Source: Curtobacterium poinsettiae (lineage in GTDB: Bacteria > Actinomycetota > Actinomycetes > Actinomycetales > Microbacteriaceae). Taken from it: a DNA stretch of 64,000 nucleotides. Below the pieces are notes generated by a model, which worked only from the letters and a program-made list of their open reading frames with translations, had not been told where the DNA came from and ran no database searches. Made by a program: the position numbers and the translations under genes. Location of the stretch: contig NZ_CP106880.1 of NCBI RefSeq assembly GCF_025677645.1, positions 1 through 64,000 of the forward strand, in the 5' to 3' direction. Positions within the stretch are counted from its first letter, which is position 1, and each line of letters begins with the position of its first letter. Shown here piece after piece: positions 42,808 through 52,900 of the stretch.

Positions 42808-43794
42808 CTATCGGTTGCTATCAGTTGCGATCTGATGGTTCCGTGTGCTGGCGCTGGATTCGAAGGCAGCGTCGAGCGCTCGAGCGTCGCTCCAGAGGGC
42901 CGTGATCCGAGCGAGAATCTCGTCAGCGGTGGCGTCCACGGCACCGAGCTCGTCGTAGGTCTCCTGCAAGGTGAGTTGCGCGAACCGGTACGGTTGGCGA
43001 ACCACCGGTCCGACAGCCTCTCGATCCGTCTCGTGTGCGGCGGCGGCGGCGCGTCTACTGGAGATGATGCTCGTCATCGACCTGCTAGACAAGGTGAGCC
43101 CGGTACGGGCCCAGCCGTGCACGTCTAACGGCAACAGCAGCTGCTCTGCTCGGCGCCACTGCCCCGGCAGTGGCTGCTCGCAGTCATGCTGATCGAGATT
43201 GCCCTTGGTGGGATCGAGCAGGCCGATGACGTCGCCTCTAAATCCGGCCCAGACCAGGCCCACAATCCGCAACCACCGGGTCACCGCGCACGCCGCACAC
43301 GCCGCTGGGTCGTCGGCGGAGGGGACGACCGTGCCGCGGATGCGCACGATGCTCGTCACTGCGACATCGTCCGCCGTGATGGCTTGCGCCTGCTGGCGGG
43401 TCAGGCGCAGTACGCCGAGGAGGACGATGAGGAACGCGTCGCGCCGGCCGCGGAGCCCGATCGGGTACCGGTACTTCGGGATCGCCGCGAGCACCTCGCC
43501 CACAGCATCAGCCTCGGCGTCAGTGAGTGATGGTCGCGGCCACACACGGTCTTCGATGACGGGGAGCGGGTTCAGGTGGCCGGCGGCGAGGTGGTGCGCG
43601 CGGATCGCGCGTCGGCGGAGCCGCTGCGTCGACGCAGCCCCAGGGAACTGGGTCAGGAACTGCTCGATCGTGGCTGCCGTCGCCGGCAGCGGCTCGTGCC
43701 CGGTGGCGCTGCACCACGCTATGAACCTGCCCCAGTGCGCCTCGAGCAGGACCTCCGTGTCGGGGTGAGGTGTGGGTGGGGTGTGCGGGGTCAT
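42808..43794 (-). CDS. Degenerate tyrosine-recombinase-like protein
   Basis: A 328-residue protein from ATG 43794, overlapping the stop of the complete recombinase (ATGA). The order is a SAM-like N-terminal domain (FIAWCSATGHEPLPATAATI) and then GLRGRRDAFLIVLLGVLRLT, matching the start of a tyrosine recombinase catalytic domain (GxRDxALLLLGxxGALR). A later ARTGLTLSSRSMTSII segment follows. The HxxR and Tyr blocks are absent, so it is probably inactive. It may be a DNA-binding partner of the upstream enzyme. Confidence 0.65.
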   Translation of the reverse strand: MTPHTPPTPHPDTEVLLEAHWGRFIAWCSATGHEPLPATAATIEQFLTQFPGAASTQRLRRRAIRAHHLAAGHLNPLPVIEDRVWPRPSLTDAEADAVGEVLAAIPKYRYPIGLRGRRDAFLIVLLGVLRLTRQQAQAITADDVAVTSIVRIRGTVVPSADDPAACAACAVTRWLRIVGLVWAGFRGDVIGLLDPTKGNLDQHDCEQPLPGQWRRAEQLLLPLDVHGWARTGLTLSSRSMTSIISSRRAAAAAHETDREAVGPVVRQPYRFAQLTLQETYDELGAVDATADEILARITALWSDARALDAAFESSASTRNHQIATDSNR

Positions 43795-45056
43795 AGCCGC
43801 ATCCGGGTGACGGCGTTGCGGACCAGGGGTGTGTATTCGCGGTCGTAGATCTGCAAGGTCGAGGCGTTGGTGTGGTGGGTCTGGTTCATGATCTCCACGT
43901 CGGTCGCGCCGGCGTTGCGTGCTTCGGTGACGAACCCGGCACGGAGGGAGTGCCCAGACCAGCCCTCTTCCCCGAGCCCGGCGGCGTGTGCGCGGCGGGC
44001 GGCGGCTTTGCCGACCGTGGTGGGGCTGATGCCGGTGTTCCGGAACAGGCCCCACTTCGACACGGCGCGGAAGAACGGCATCGATGGCGGTAGCCGGTCC
44101 GGGCCGAGCCCGTCGGTGCAGACGTGGACGGCAAGGGTGGCGCCGGTGAGCGCGGCGAACAGGCCGGCTTCGCCTCGTGCGTCCTGCGCGGCCATGAGCC
44201 GGGAGAGCCGGATGAACGCGCACGGGGCGCAGGTGACCGGGTTCGCGCCCTGCTGCAGCACCTTGATGCGGCCGGCACCGTCCTGGTCCGTTTTCGACTT
44301 CCGGATTCGGGCGTAGACGCCTTCACCGTCGACGAGGCGGAGATCTCCGACGGTCAGTGCGGTGAGTTCGGACTCGCGGAACGCGCCGACGAACCCGAAG
44401 AGCAGCAACGCCTGATCTCGTGTTCCGAGGGCGCCGGTCTGCAGGTCGGCGACGTCGATCTGCAGCAGGGTCGTCTGCAGCGCCTTCAAGGTCATCGGTT
44501 TCGCTCGCCGGACCGGCACGGACCGGGTGCGGCGGATCCCCTTGAGGACGTCGCGGACGATCGGCGTGGTGCCGGGTGGGGTGTGGCCGCGGCGGGCGTG
44601 CTCCCAGTCGATCGCGGCGACGTAACGACTGATCGTGCCGGGTGCGTACCGCTGGGCCCCGTCCGGCAGGACCGCGTTGGCCTTGTCGGCGAGGAACGCC
44701 GCGACCTCCGCCGGGTCCACCGGTGCCGTGGTGATCTGCTCGAGCTCATGCGGTTCGGAGATCTCGTGGTCGCGGAACCCGGCGCGCCACCGGGCGAACT
44801 GCCGCAGGTCCGATCGGTACGCGCGAACGGTGTTCGGCGACAAGGACGCTTCGGCAAAGACCTGCGGTGACGCGTCCGCCGGCACCACCACGGCACCCGA
44901 GCCGCTCGGGCGCCCCTCCCCCGCTGCGGTGCGGAGCCGCGCGAACGCCGTCCGGGAACGCTCCACTGCGGCGCGCTCCTCAGCAGACGCCGCACGACCG
45001 ACTACGCGGACGCCCGGCGAGCTCGTTCGGACGCTCGCCTCGCTCGCCTCGTCCAC
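43791..45056 (-). CDS. Tyrosine recombinase/integrase
   Basis: A 421-residue enzyme. The N-terminal SAM-like core-binding domain (LSPNTVRAYRSDLRQFARW) is followed by the catalytic domain with all active-site residues: Arg in GAFRESEL, Lys in RKSKTDQ, HxxR in GHSLRAGF, His in THHTN, and the nucleophile Tyr in LQIYDRE. It cuts and rejoins DNA by a 3'-phosphotyrosine link. It is coupled to a degenerate second recombinase gene. Related sequence TATCAGTTSCGAT occurs at both ends of the pair. Confidence 0.92.
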   Translation of the reverse strand: MDEASEASVRTSSPGVRVVGRAASAEERAAVERSRTAFARLRTAAGEGRPSGSGAVVVPADASPQVFAEASLSPNTVRAYRSDLRQFARWRAGFRDHEISEPHELEQITTAPVDPAEVAAFLADKANAVLPDGAQRYAPGTISRYVAAIDWEHARRGHTPPGTTPIVRDVLKGIRRTRSVPVRRAKPMTLKALQTTLLQIDVADLQTGALGTRDQALLLFGFVGAFRESELTALTVGDLRLVDGEGVYARIRKSKTDQDGAGRIKVLQQGANPVTCAPCAFIRLSRLMAAQDARGEAGLFAALTGATLAVHVCTDGLGPDRLPPSMPFFRAVSKWGLFRNTGISPTTVGKAAARRAHAAGLGEEGWSGHSLRAGFVTEARNAGATDVEIMNQTHHTNASTLQIYDREYTPLVRNAVTRMRL

Positions 45057-45161
45057 ATGACCTCGCTCCTGCCAGCGGCACTGTGTACACCTACCGTATC
45101 AGTTCCGATAATAGTCATTCTCGGAACGTCTTGGCGGGGGCGGAAGCGACCAGAGCGACCA

Positions 45162-45210
45162 AGATGTCGCCGCGCAAACAACTTGTCTCCTTCGCGCAGA
45201 ACTTGTCGCC
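45162..45210. repeat. Three near-repeats spaced about 20 bp
   Basis: AGATGTCGCC (45162), ACTTGTCTCC (45181) and ACTTGTCGCC (45201) lie in the 45057-45392 gap upstream of the recombinase gene, at a spacing close to two helical turns. They may be arm-type recombinase sites. No gene is seen in this gap. Confidence 0.4.
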
Positions 45211-45392
45211 GATGGCTCCTATGAGTTCCAAGGAATCTGTCGAATTCCACACTGTCGCGTCGCAAGCGCCACCAGCAGAGAATTCTTTGAGAATTCACGG
45301 CTGGGGACAGCCGCGCGATGAACCTCAGCGGATTGCCGATGGGACGACCGAGAGCCCGAACGCCGCGGTCGCCGCACGCGGCCGGCTGGGCA

Positions 45393-47081
45393 TCACGAGC
45401 CCTTCATTCCGGCTGTTGGGGCGTCGACCCACAGTGCCGGGGGTGCGTCGGCAGCGCCGGTCGGCAGCGCGAACAAATGCGCCCCCGTCGACGTGCCGCC
45501 TCGGTGCCTCCCTAGCGCCGAGACCGCCATCGCTGCGACGGCCGCTTCGTCGGCGGCGGACCCGTGAAACGTCGGAATCGAGCAGCCGCGAACTGGTGTG
45601 ACTTGATCACTGGGTGCAGCCCTCCTCCAAAACCCGTGGTAGGCCTCCAGCTGCGGCTGCTCGAGTACAGACCGCCCAATCGTGTGATCGATGGACGCCA
45701 AGGAACGGGTGTCGCCGATGCCGCGCACCGTGACGATCCCACGGGACCCGGTGGAAGGGTCCGTCGCCAGCTGAGCCACAACGGCACCATCGCATTCGAG
45801 GTGCGTCAACGCGGTCTCAAGATCGACGCCGGCCGCGAGATTCGCGGTTGCGTCGACGATGAAATCGGCACTGGTGAACGCTGCGACGGCTGCGGAGTGA
45901 TCGAGGTCAGTCAGTACATCGACATTGACATCGTCGGCGATGGCTTGCAGTCGCGCGGCGAGGGCGTCATCCTTTGGACGACCGACATCCAGTTCGACGT
46001 AGTTCTGACGCACGAGTAGTCCCCGGGTGATCATCGCCGGATCTGCCAGCACGATCCGCGCGACCCCAGCGCGCACGACGAACTCGGCGAACCAAGAACC
46101 GAGCGCCCCGCATCCGATGAGGGTCACCGTGCTGCCAAGGAATCCAGCGGCGTGGGTTCCAACGTCGCGCCGGGTCGAGACGCCAGGCCGGTCGTCAGAC
46201 ATAGCCCGCCATGTGATCGCCGCCATCGCCGTCGCAGGAGTGATGGCCCGCAGCGCGGTGATCCCGTCTTCGTCGATCCAGCCGGCCGCGACGTGGCGTT
46301 CTCCGCCAGCGGGATGAGGGATGCCGAGGAGCATGTACATGCCATCCGCAGCGGCGGGCCGGTTCGCGGCGTTTTGCAACGTCCGCACCATCATTGCGAT
46401 GTTGGAGTCCTCCGCCGCCCTGAGCCGGTTGATGAGCGTGCCGATCGTGTCCCCGACGCCATAGGGCAGGGGCGCCGCGACGGGAAGGAACACAGCGGGG
46501 ACGGCGCCTTCGACGGCATTGCCCCGAACATCAATGCGTCGGGCCGACCGGCGGGTGGCCCAAAACAGCGCCGGTTTGTCTGGCATCTGCGATCGCACGG
46601 ATAGCATCTCGCCGTTCTCTGCGCCCGCCGGGACGCCGCCGATCGCGTGGTACAGCGAATCGCGTGCCGAGAACCGGCCCTCGGCAGCGTCCGCCAGCCA
46701 GTCGTAGAGTCGGTTGAAGAATCCGATAGCACCGCCGGCAGGATCCCACTCGCGGGCCGGATCTAAGTACAGACACAGTTCGCGGCCGTAGAGGACATGT
46801 GGTGCCCCGACGAACCGGTCGTGGGCAACCGTCACGGCCGGTGGTCGAGCCGAGTCCTTGCGGACGTGAACTTCGACCTGTTCATGCAAGTCCAGGGCGA
46901 GCCCGCCTGGTTCGCGGGCGACGTTGCCGGTATTGATGGTGATCAGCAGCACGAGGTGGCCAAGCGAGTCGACTTGTCGACGTTCATTCAGCCGGATTGG
47001 GAAGTGCGGGTCGTTCGCGAGCGTGCGCGTCTCGCCCAGGAATGCCATCTGCCAGTCGGTCGGCTGGCGATGAGCGGTCAT
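45393..47081 (-). CDS. cap2: CBASS E1/E2-like ubiquitin-transfer fusion (Cap2)
   Basis: A 562-residue protein from ATG 47081, overlapping the CD-NTase stop (ATGA). The N-terminal E2-like domain has a Cys in GRELCLYLDPAREW. The C-terminal E1/ThiF domain has the ATP loop TLIGCGALGSWFAEF (about residue 325), IVLADPAMITRGLLVRQNY, and a catalytic Cys in RGCSIPTF. Cap2 conjugates the CD-NTase C-terminus to target proteins and primes it for signalling. No JAB peptidase (Cap3) follows; the next gene downstream is the recombinase. Confidence 0.9.
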   Translation of the reverse strand: MTAHRQPTDWQMAFLGETRTLANDPHFPIRLNERRQVDSLGHLVLLITINTGNVAREPGGLALDLHEQVEVHVRKDSARPPAVTVAHDRFVGAPHVLYGRELCLYLDPAREWDPAGGAIGFFNRLYDWLADAAEGRFSARDSLYHAIGGVPAGAENGEMLSVRSQMPDKPALFWATRRSARRIDVRGNAVEGAVPAVFLPVAAPLPYGVGDTIGTLINRLRAAEDSNIAMMVRTLQNAANRPAAADGMYMLLGIPHPAGGERHVAAGWIDEDGITALRAITPATAMAAITWRAMSDDRPGVSTRRDVGTHAAGFLGSTVTLIGCGALGSWFAEFVVRAGVARIVLADPAMITRGLLVRQNYVELDVGRPKDDALAARLQAIADDVNVDVLTDLDHSAAVAAFTSADFIVDATANLAAGVDLETALTHLECDGAVVAQLATDPSTGSRGIVTVRGIGDTRSLASIDHTIGRSVLEQPQLEAYHGFWRRAAPSDQVTPVRGCSIPTFHGSAADEAAVAAMAVSALGRHRGGTSTGAHLFALPTGAADAPPALWVDAPTAGMKGS

Positions 47082-48094
47082 CCAGCGCGACCCGCGATGA
47101 AGGACGACGCTGCCGACTCCTCCGGCTTCCCAAAACGCTGCCGGCCAGTAGAGACGCCGGCCTCTTTGAACCCCGGGCCGAACAGGCTCTGCCACAGCTC
47201 GACGCTCTCGTCCTTGTCTGTCGACTCGTACGCCTGAGTGGTGGTGTCGGCGATCGTGTGCAGCCGCTGACGGAAGTTCGCGTACGTCTCTTGGGTCCAG
47301 CGATGGTCGAACGTGAGACCCGTCCCGGACGGGTCTGTCACCGACGGCTTGTTCTCGCGTGCCCACACGTAAGCGTCGAGGTCATTGACGAGGTGGAAGA
47401 ACGAAGATGGCAGATCGGCGTAGTAGCCAGAGTCGTGGATCTCGTTGGCAGAGGACACGCGATCGCCAAGCATCGTCGTCAGCAAGATGGAGCGGACCCC
47501 GTTGAAGCTGTTGCGGTTGTCCCGTACCCACTTGAACAAGCGAATCACCTTACGGAGGTTGCCATGTGTGTCGGCGTCCTTCGCCTGCATCCAGGTGGTA
47601 AACCCGGACGGGTTCGTCGGCTCCCAGATGTTGTCGTCGTAATTTGCAATGTGGCGGACACCGCCGCGCTCGATGGACGGGACGACGTCAACGTGGAAGT
47701 CGTTTGCGTAGAGGACGCGGACGCAGCGCGTCTTCCGATTCAGCGTCATCCCGGTGTAGTCGTGGTGGTCGTTCAGCGCCTTGCGGGTGGCGTTGAGGTA
47801 GTCCTTCGGGGTCCACGACGAATCGTCGGCGAGGTGCAGCGTGAAGTCCGCATCGAAGTCGCGCCCACCTGACGGGTTGATGATGGTTTTCTGCGCCCAG
47901 GAACCCTGCTGCGACATGTCGTGCACCATCGGACCGAGCGTTTCGTCCCGGTTCAACGCGGCGTAGATACTACCCGCGCGGTTTTCGAGTGACTGAAGAC
48001 GAGACGCGCTGAGGTTGACGCGATCCGTCAACAGCGTGTCAAAGTGGGCGGCGAGCTTCACGAGGGCTCCGTTCGGGTCGGGCCGGCAGAACAT
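47078..48094 (-). CDS. CBASS CD-NTase (SMODS nucleotidyltransferase)
   Basis: A 338-residue enzyme from ATG 48094. The nucleotidyltransferase core has QQGSWAQKT (GS motif), FDADFTLHL (paired acidic metal ligands) and DFHVDVVPSIE (third acidic residue). The helical PAP/OAS1-like C-terminal half follows. On phage sensing it makes a cyclic oligonucleotide that activates the effector. It is paired with Cap2 and transcribed divergently from the Cap5 effector, 68 bp apart. I cannot assign the clade or product. Confidence 0.9.
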   Translation of the reverse strand: MFCRPDPNGALVKLAAHFDTLLTDRVNLSASRLQSLENRAGSIYAALNRDETLGPMVHDMSQQGSWAQKTIINPSGGRDFDADFTLHLADDSSWTPKDYLNATRKALNDHHDYTGMTLNRKTRCVRVLYANDFHVDVVPSIERGGVRHIANYDDNIWEPTNPSGFTTWMQAKDADTHGNLRKVIRLFKWVRDNRNSFNGVRSILLTTMLGDRVSSANEIHDSGYYADLPSSFFHLVNDLDAYVWARENKPSVTDPSGTGLTFDHRWTQETYANFRQRLHTIADTTTQAYESTDKDESVELWQSLFGPGFKEAGVSTGRQRFGKPEESAASSFIAGRAG

Positions 48095-48162
48095 GACCGC
48101 TTATCGTGTTCCGTGGGTGTTCATAGCCTAATCCCGACCACCGACACGCCTGGGAGTGCGCA

Positions 48163-49326
48163 GTGACTGATGACGATGTGGCCGCACCAATGAGACGGGT
48201 GCGCCCCACGCCGCTCGCGGAACGGGAAATCTGGGCCAAGTCAGCAGGCCGGTGCAACTTCTGCGCCAAGTACCTCTTCGCCGAGGAATTTGACTACAAG
48301 CCCATTGCGGTCGGCCAGATCGCCCACCAGGTCGGTGCTACAGACGGTCCGAAGTCACCCCGAGGCCAGGCGCCCCTTACGGCAGACGAGCGATCGGAGC
48401 CCTCGAACCTGATGCTGCTGTGCCAGCCCCATCATCAGATGATCGACGGCGATCCCGACCGTTTCCCCGTGGACTGGCTGCAGCAGACGAAGCACGATTT
48501 TGAGACCCGCGTACGAGAGGCCACGAACTTCGCCTCACTCGAGCCCAGCGCCGCCGTCGTGCTGACGGCTCCGATCCGCGGCAACGACGTATCGATCACG
48601 CGGGAGCAGATCTCCGAGGCGTTGCAGTTCGAGAGCCTTCGCTTCGCTGGTGAGCACTACCGGGACTCAACTCTAGAGGTCCGACTTCAGCTACCCGAGA
48701 GCCGCGAGGAGTCGTGGAACGCGGGACAGATGACCATCCATCACAGGCTTGAACGACTTCAGTCGATGGTCGATGATGTCGGGGCGGAGTCTGTGAGTCT
48801 GTTCGCGCTAGGGCCTATCCCATTCCTCGTCGACCTTGGTGCATCGGTTGGCAACAAGTACCCCGTCAACGTGTTCGAGCCGCACAGCGTGGGCAGTCGA
48901 ACCCGCTGGCGGTGGCCTGTCGAGCCCGGCGAGCCGAACGAGTTCGCCATCGATGTCCCGTCCCCAGACCAATCAGCAACCGAGCTGGTCGTATCCGTGT
49001 CGCTAACGGCGGCGGTCCAACTCGATCGGGTGCCAGGTCCGGTCGCCGCGCTGCCGCGGGCAAGTCTTCGCATTGATGGCGAGCCGCGAGTCGGCGCGAT
49101 CAACTCGCAAGAGACGCTTCGAAACTTCGTCCGAGCTTGGCGGACGCTTCTGCAACGGGTCGAGGACGCGTTCCCTTCTGCAACGAGGGTCCACCTCGTC
49201 GCGGCCGTCGGATGCGCCGCCGCGATCGAACTTGGCCGATGGCGTATGCGCGACGCCCACCCCGAGTTCGTCGTCTATCAGCTACTCGAAGACCACACGT
49301 ACCAAGAGGCGATCACTATTCGTTGA
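48163..49326 (+). CDS. cap5: CBASS effector: HNH-SAVED nuclease (Cap5)
   Basis: A 387-residue protein from GTG 48163, with GGGAG six bases upstream. The N-terminal HNH nuclease has zinc-type cysteines in CNFC, a GQIAHQVGA His and the SNLMLLCQPHHQMIDGD block. From about residue 140 it is a SAVED domain that binds the cyclic nucleotide (SLFALGPIPFLVDLGASVG, TRVHLVAAVGCAAAIELGR). Ligand binding makes the HNH domains degrade DNA, killing the infected cell. The divergent promoter is shared with the CD-NTase. Confidence 0.92.
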   Translation: MTDDDVAAPMRRVRPTPLAEREIWAKSAGRCNFCAKYLFAEEFDYKPIAVGQIAHQVGATDGPKSPRGQAPLTADERSEPSNLMLLCQPHHQMIDGDPDRFPVDWLQQTKHDFETRVREATNFASLEPSAAVVLTAPIRGNDVSITREQISEALQFESLRFAGEHYRDSTLEVRLQLPESREESWNAGQMTIHHRLERLQSMVDDVGAESVSLFALGPIPFLVDLGASVGNKYPVNVFEPHSVGSRTRWRWPVEPGEPNEFAIDVPSPDQSATELVVSVSLTAAVQLDRVPGPVAALPRASLRIDGEPRVGAINSQETLRNFVRAWRTLLQRVEDAFPSATRVHLVAAVGCAAAIELGRWRMRDAHPEFVVYQLLEDHTYQEAITIR

Positions 49327-49440
49327 GCTGCCCGTCACTGGCTCAGGGATGCGAGAACCAGAACCGAGCGATCCTGTGTGGCGGACGAACAAGCCTGACG
49401 ACACACAGCAAAGCGGTTTACACGTCAGACGTGAGCCCGC

Positions 49441-49992
49441 TCAGGGGGTCCTTGACAAAGCGGCATCGATGCTCTCGTACGCCGATCGCACGGTGGCGGT
49501 GACGTCAAGACCGGCGGCGGCGACGTTCCGGACGACAATGGCGGACGAGTTGGTGTGTTCGACTCGTCGACCGATCGCTTGCGTCTTTTCCGATGTGAGC
49601 TCTCGCGCCCAGATCAGGTCGTACGAGGTTGCGTCGAAGAGGAGGAAGAGGGCGTCATCGAAGTCGAAGGACCTGAACGCTGAGAAGTTCTGAGACCGGC
49701 GGTCAGCGGGATCAACAAGGCGCGCCTTGACCTGGATGCGCCGGCCGTTGGGTGTAGTGAGGTCGTAGCTCTTCTCTGAAATGGGCGCAAGCGTGCCACA
49801 GTAGGCGCGGAGCGCGATCGTCTCAGCAAGATCACCCAGTGGCGCGTTGCGTGTGCGGACGACCCCTCGCCGCAGGAGCTCGTCGAGGACAGCGACGTGT
49901 GATGCGAGCAGCTGCCGAACGGTCAGCTCCTGCGGGCGGAACGCAAGCGTCACCCCTTCCGCCGGGCCTACGCCCAAGTCGGTCGGGGTCAT
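49441..49992 (-). CDS. Partner of the type ISP enzyme, PDDEXK-like
   Basis: A 183-residue protein whose ATG overlaps the stop of the 1595-residue ISP enzyme. The segment GDLAETIALRAYCGTLAPIS with SYDLTTPNGRRIQVKARL has the E...D...xVK shape of a restriction-like PDDEXK core. The later VNFSAFRSFDFDDALFLLFD-type region resembles DUF6998 proteins. It could be an accessory nuclease or a DNA-binding specificity helper. The coupled position points to co-function with the type ISP enzyme. Confidence 0.65.
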   Translation of the reverse strand: MTPTDLGVGPAEGVTLAFRPQELTVRQLLASHVAVLDELLRRGVVRTRNAPLGDLAETIALRAYCGTLAPISEKSYDLTTPNGRRIQVKARLVDPADRRSQNFSAFRSFDFDDALFLLFDATSYDLIWARELTSEKTQAIGRRVEHTNSSAIVVRNVAAAGLDVTATVRSAYESIDAALSRTP

Positions 49993-52900
49993 TCAGCGGA
50001 TTCCTGGTACCGCAGTGCCGGCAGGCTCTGCACGATGCGCACCGTTTCGACACTGACGGTCACGATGCGTTGGATTAGCTCAACGATGTACGCCGGATTG
50101 CCGTGCTCGGCACCCCAGTCGTTGGGGTCGTTGACGATGCCTGAGGCCTTGTCGGTCTTGACTTGGTATCGCTCGAGGATCCAGTCGAGTGCCGACCGAG
50201 AGCCAAGCTTGTATTCGTGCGCCATGGCTGGGATGCCACTGATCGTCACGCCGGGCGCTACGTGAATGACCGTACGGTCCCAGTTGCCCGCCTTGCCGCC
50301 GTACCGCATCTTCGTCACGCGCAGGTCAGCGGGAATCGGCCCACTGAGCTCTACCGGGTACAAGTCGGCGCTTTCGTACCCAATGTGCAGCTCGGACAGC
50401 GCCCGACCTGCCGCCGCAAACGCCCGGAAGTCGGCCGGATCTGTCAGTTCCGGGATGCGCGGCAGCATTTTCTTCAGATCAGCGTCGAACTCGCGTCGGT
50501 AGTCCTCGGAGTGCAAGAGTCCGTAAACAGCGAAGAACACGTCATCAGCAGTGACTTCCTGCCCGTACAGCTGTCGGTAGGTGGCGAGGGCGGCGTCGGT
50601 GATGTTGTCGCGCCGCTGTGGTCCGTCGAACAGCGCAAACGTTCCGCCCTGTGGCTCGACGTCGTACACGTACCGAGGGAAGAACTGACCGCCCGACCCG
50701 GCTCCGGTCACATGCAGATCAGGGATTGCGTCGATCATCAAGACCGAGAAAGGGACTGCCGAACCGGCTCCCACGTAGTAGAAGCCATGGTTGCGCTGGC
50801 CCGAGTGGAAGTACGACGCGTGCTGAGCGGGCCGGTGAATGAGGCGAGGGTCGAAGCACAGCTGCTGACGGTTGAAGGGACGATAAATACTTGTTGTGAT
50901 TTGGTTGCTGCCGACGTTGATTCGCTCTTTACGTTTGAAGCGGGCGAGTAGCGACGAAGACCAGCTGATGCGTTGGGGATCGGTGTCGATGAAGTTTTCG
51001 ACAGGTTGGGGTTGGCCGGCGCGTTGCCAGCGGTCGAGTTCGGCGTTGTAGGCGTCGATCATGCTGGTGACGTTGCCGCGAAGGGCTGGTTCAGACGAGT
51101 TGTATACCCAGGCGTCCCGGTTGGTTTGTAGCCCGGCTGAGAAGCTACGGAAGATCGCCGTCTCGGGCGCTTTGCGATCCCCGATCGCGGTGAAGGCCTC
51201 GAAGGCGTCGTTGCGTTGGTTGATCCAGTCGCCGTGTTCGTTCGGGGTAATCTGCCGCCACGGGACGCCGTCGGAGTCTCCATACTGCTCGAGGAGTCCG
51301 AGTTTGTCGTCGCGGGTGAGGTAGTCCCCGATGTCGCGGTAGTGGATCGTTCTGGAGGACGGCCGGTCCGGGTTCTTCACCAGCAGGGAGATGACGATCG
51401 TGGCGCGGCTGCCAGGGCCGAAGGTCTGGCCGCCCTCTCTGAGTGCCTGCTCGCCGGAGGTGCGGGTGTTGCCGCGGAGGTTGAGGATGTAGAGCTCGGT
51501 GAACTCGTCTTGGAGGGCGAGGCGGAGGCCGGCGGCGGTGTTGCCGTCGAGGAAGCCGCCATTGGTGACGTAGGCGACGATGCCGTGGTCTTTGATCCGG
51601 TCGGATGCCCACCGGATGGCGCGGATGTAGGAGTCGTAGAGGCTGTTCTTGTTCTGCCCCGTGGACCGGGCCGCGTAGGTGGTGGCGATGCGCTTGTCGA
51701 GGTAGGGGTATTTGAGGTTCTGGTTGTTGTCGTTGGCGGAGTCCTGCCCAGATGAGTAGGGCGGGTTACCGACGATGATGCGGATATCGAGGGCGTTCTG
51801 CTGCTTCACGCGTTCGTTATTGTCGCCGAACACGCCTTGATCGTCGTAGGTGTCGTCGTCCTCAGCGGTCTGGAACGTGTCGGTGAGGACCACGCCGGGG
51901 AACGGCACGTACTCACCGCCCTGGAGGCCGTTGTACGTGGCCTCGATGTTCACGGCGGCGACGTAGTACGCCAGGAGCACGATCTCGTTCGCGTGGAGCT
52001 CGTGACGGTACTTGTGCGCGAGATCACTCGGGGTGATCAGGCCGGATTGCAGGAGTCGGACGATGAAGGTGCCGGTACCGGTGAATGGGTCGAGGACGTG
52101 GACGCCGTGGTCGGTGAGGCCGGCGCCGAAGTGGTCGCGGGAGAGCCGGTCGGCGCTGCGGAGGATGAAGTCGACGATCTCGTTGGGTGTGTAGACGATG
52201 CCGAGCCGTTCGGAGGTGCCGCGGAAGGCGCCGGTGAAGAACTTCTCGTACAGCCGCTTGATGATCGTCTGCCGGCCGGACGCGTCGGTGATCCCGGCGA
52301 CGGTGCGTTGCACGCCGGCGTAGAAGCCAGCGAGGTCGCTGGTTTCGGTGGTGAGGTTCTGCTCTTCGAGGGCGTCGACCATGCGCTGCATGACCTGCGA
52401 CACCGGGTTGTGGTCACTGAAGGCGTGGCCGGCGAAGAGGGCATCGAAGACGGGTTGGGTGATGAGGTGCTGGGAGAGCATCTCGATCGCCTGCGGCTCG
52501 CTGACGCCCGGGTTGAGGTTGTCCTGCAGTCCCTTCACGAAGCGAGTGAACTCGGTCCGCAGACTCTCGTTGGAGCCGTCGACGAGGCTGGTGATGCGCG
52601 CGATCTGCCGGCCGGCGATGTCGGCGACGTCTTTGGCCCAGTTCTCCCAGTAGTCGCGTTCGCCGACCTTGTCGACGATGCGGGCGTAGATGGCGTTCTG
52701 CCAGTCCGCCCCCAGAACGCTCATGTCGAGCGGAATCTGCGACGTCTCTGGGGTCGCCGTGCCCGGTGCTGGCTCGGGCAGGTCGTGGTCGTCATAGTGC
52801 GTGCCTATGACGGGGCCGGTGTCCGTGCGGCCGTTGAGGTCGATCTGTTCGATCTTCGCTTCGAACCGTTCATCATGCGCACGGAGCGCACGGAGGACGT

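Noticed and set aside
49425..49437. GTCAGACGT-like sequence resembling the virulence palindrome
   Set aside because: It lies between two convergent genes in the defence island, has only a short match, and no promoter is expected there.
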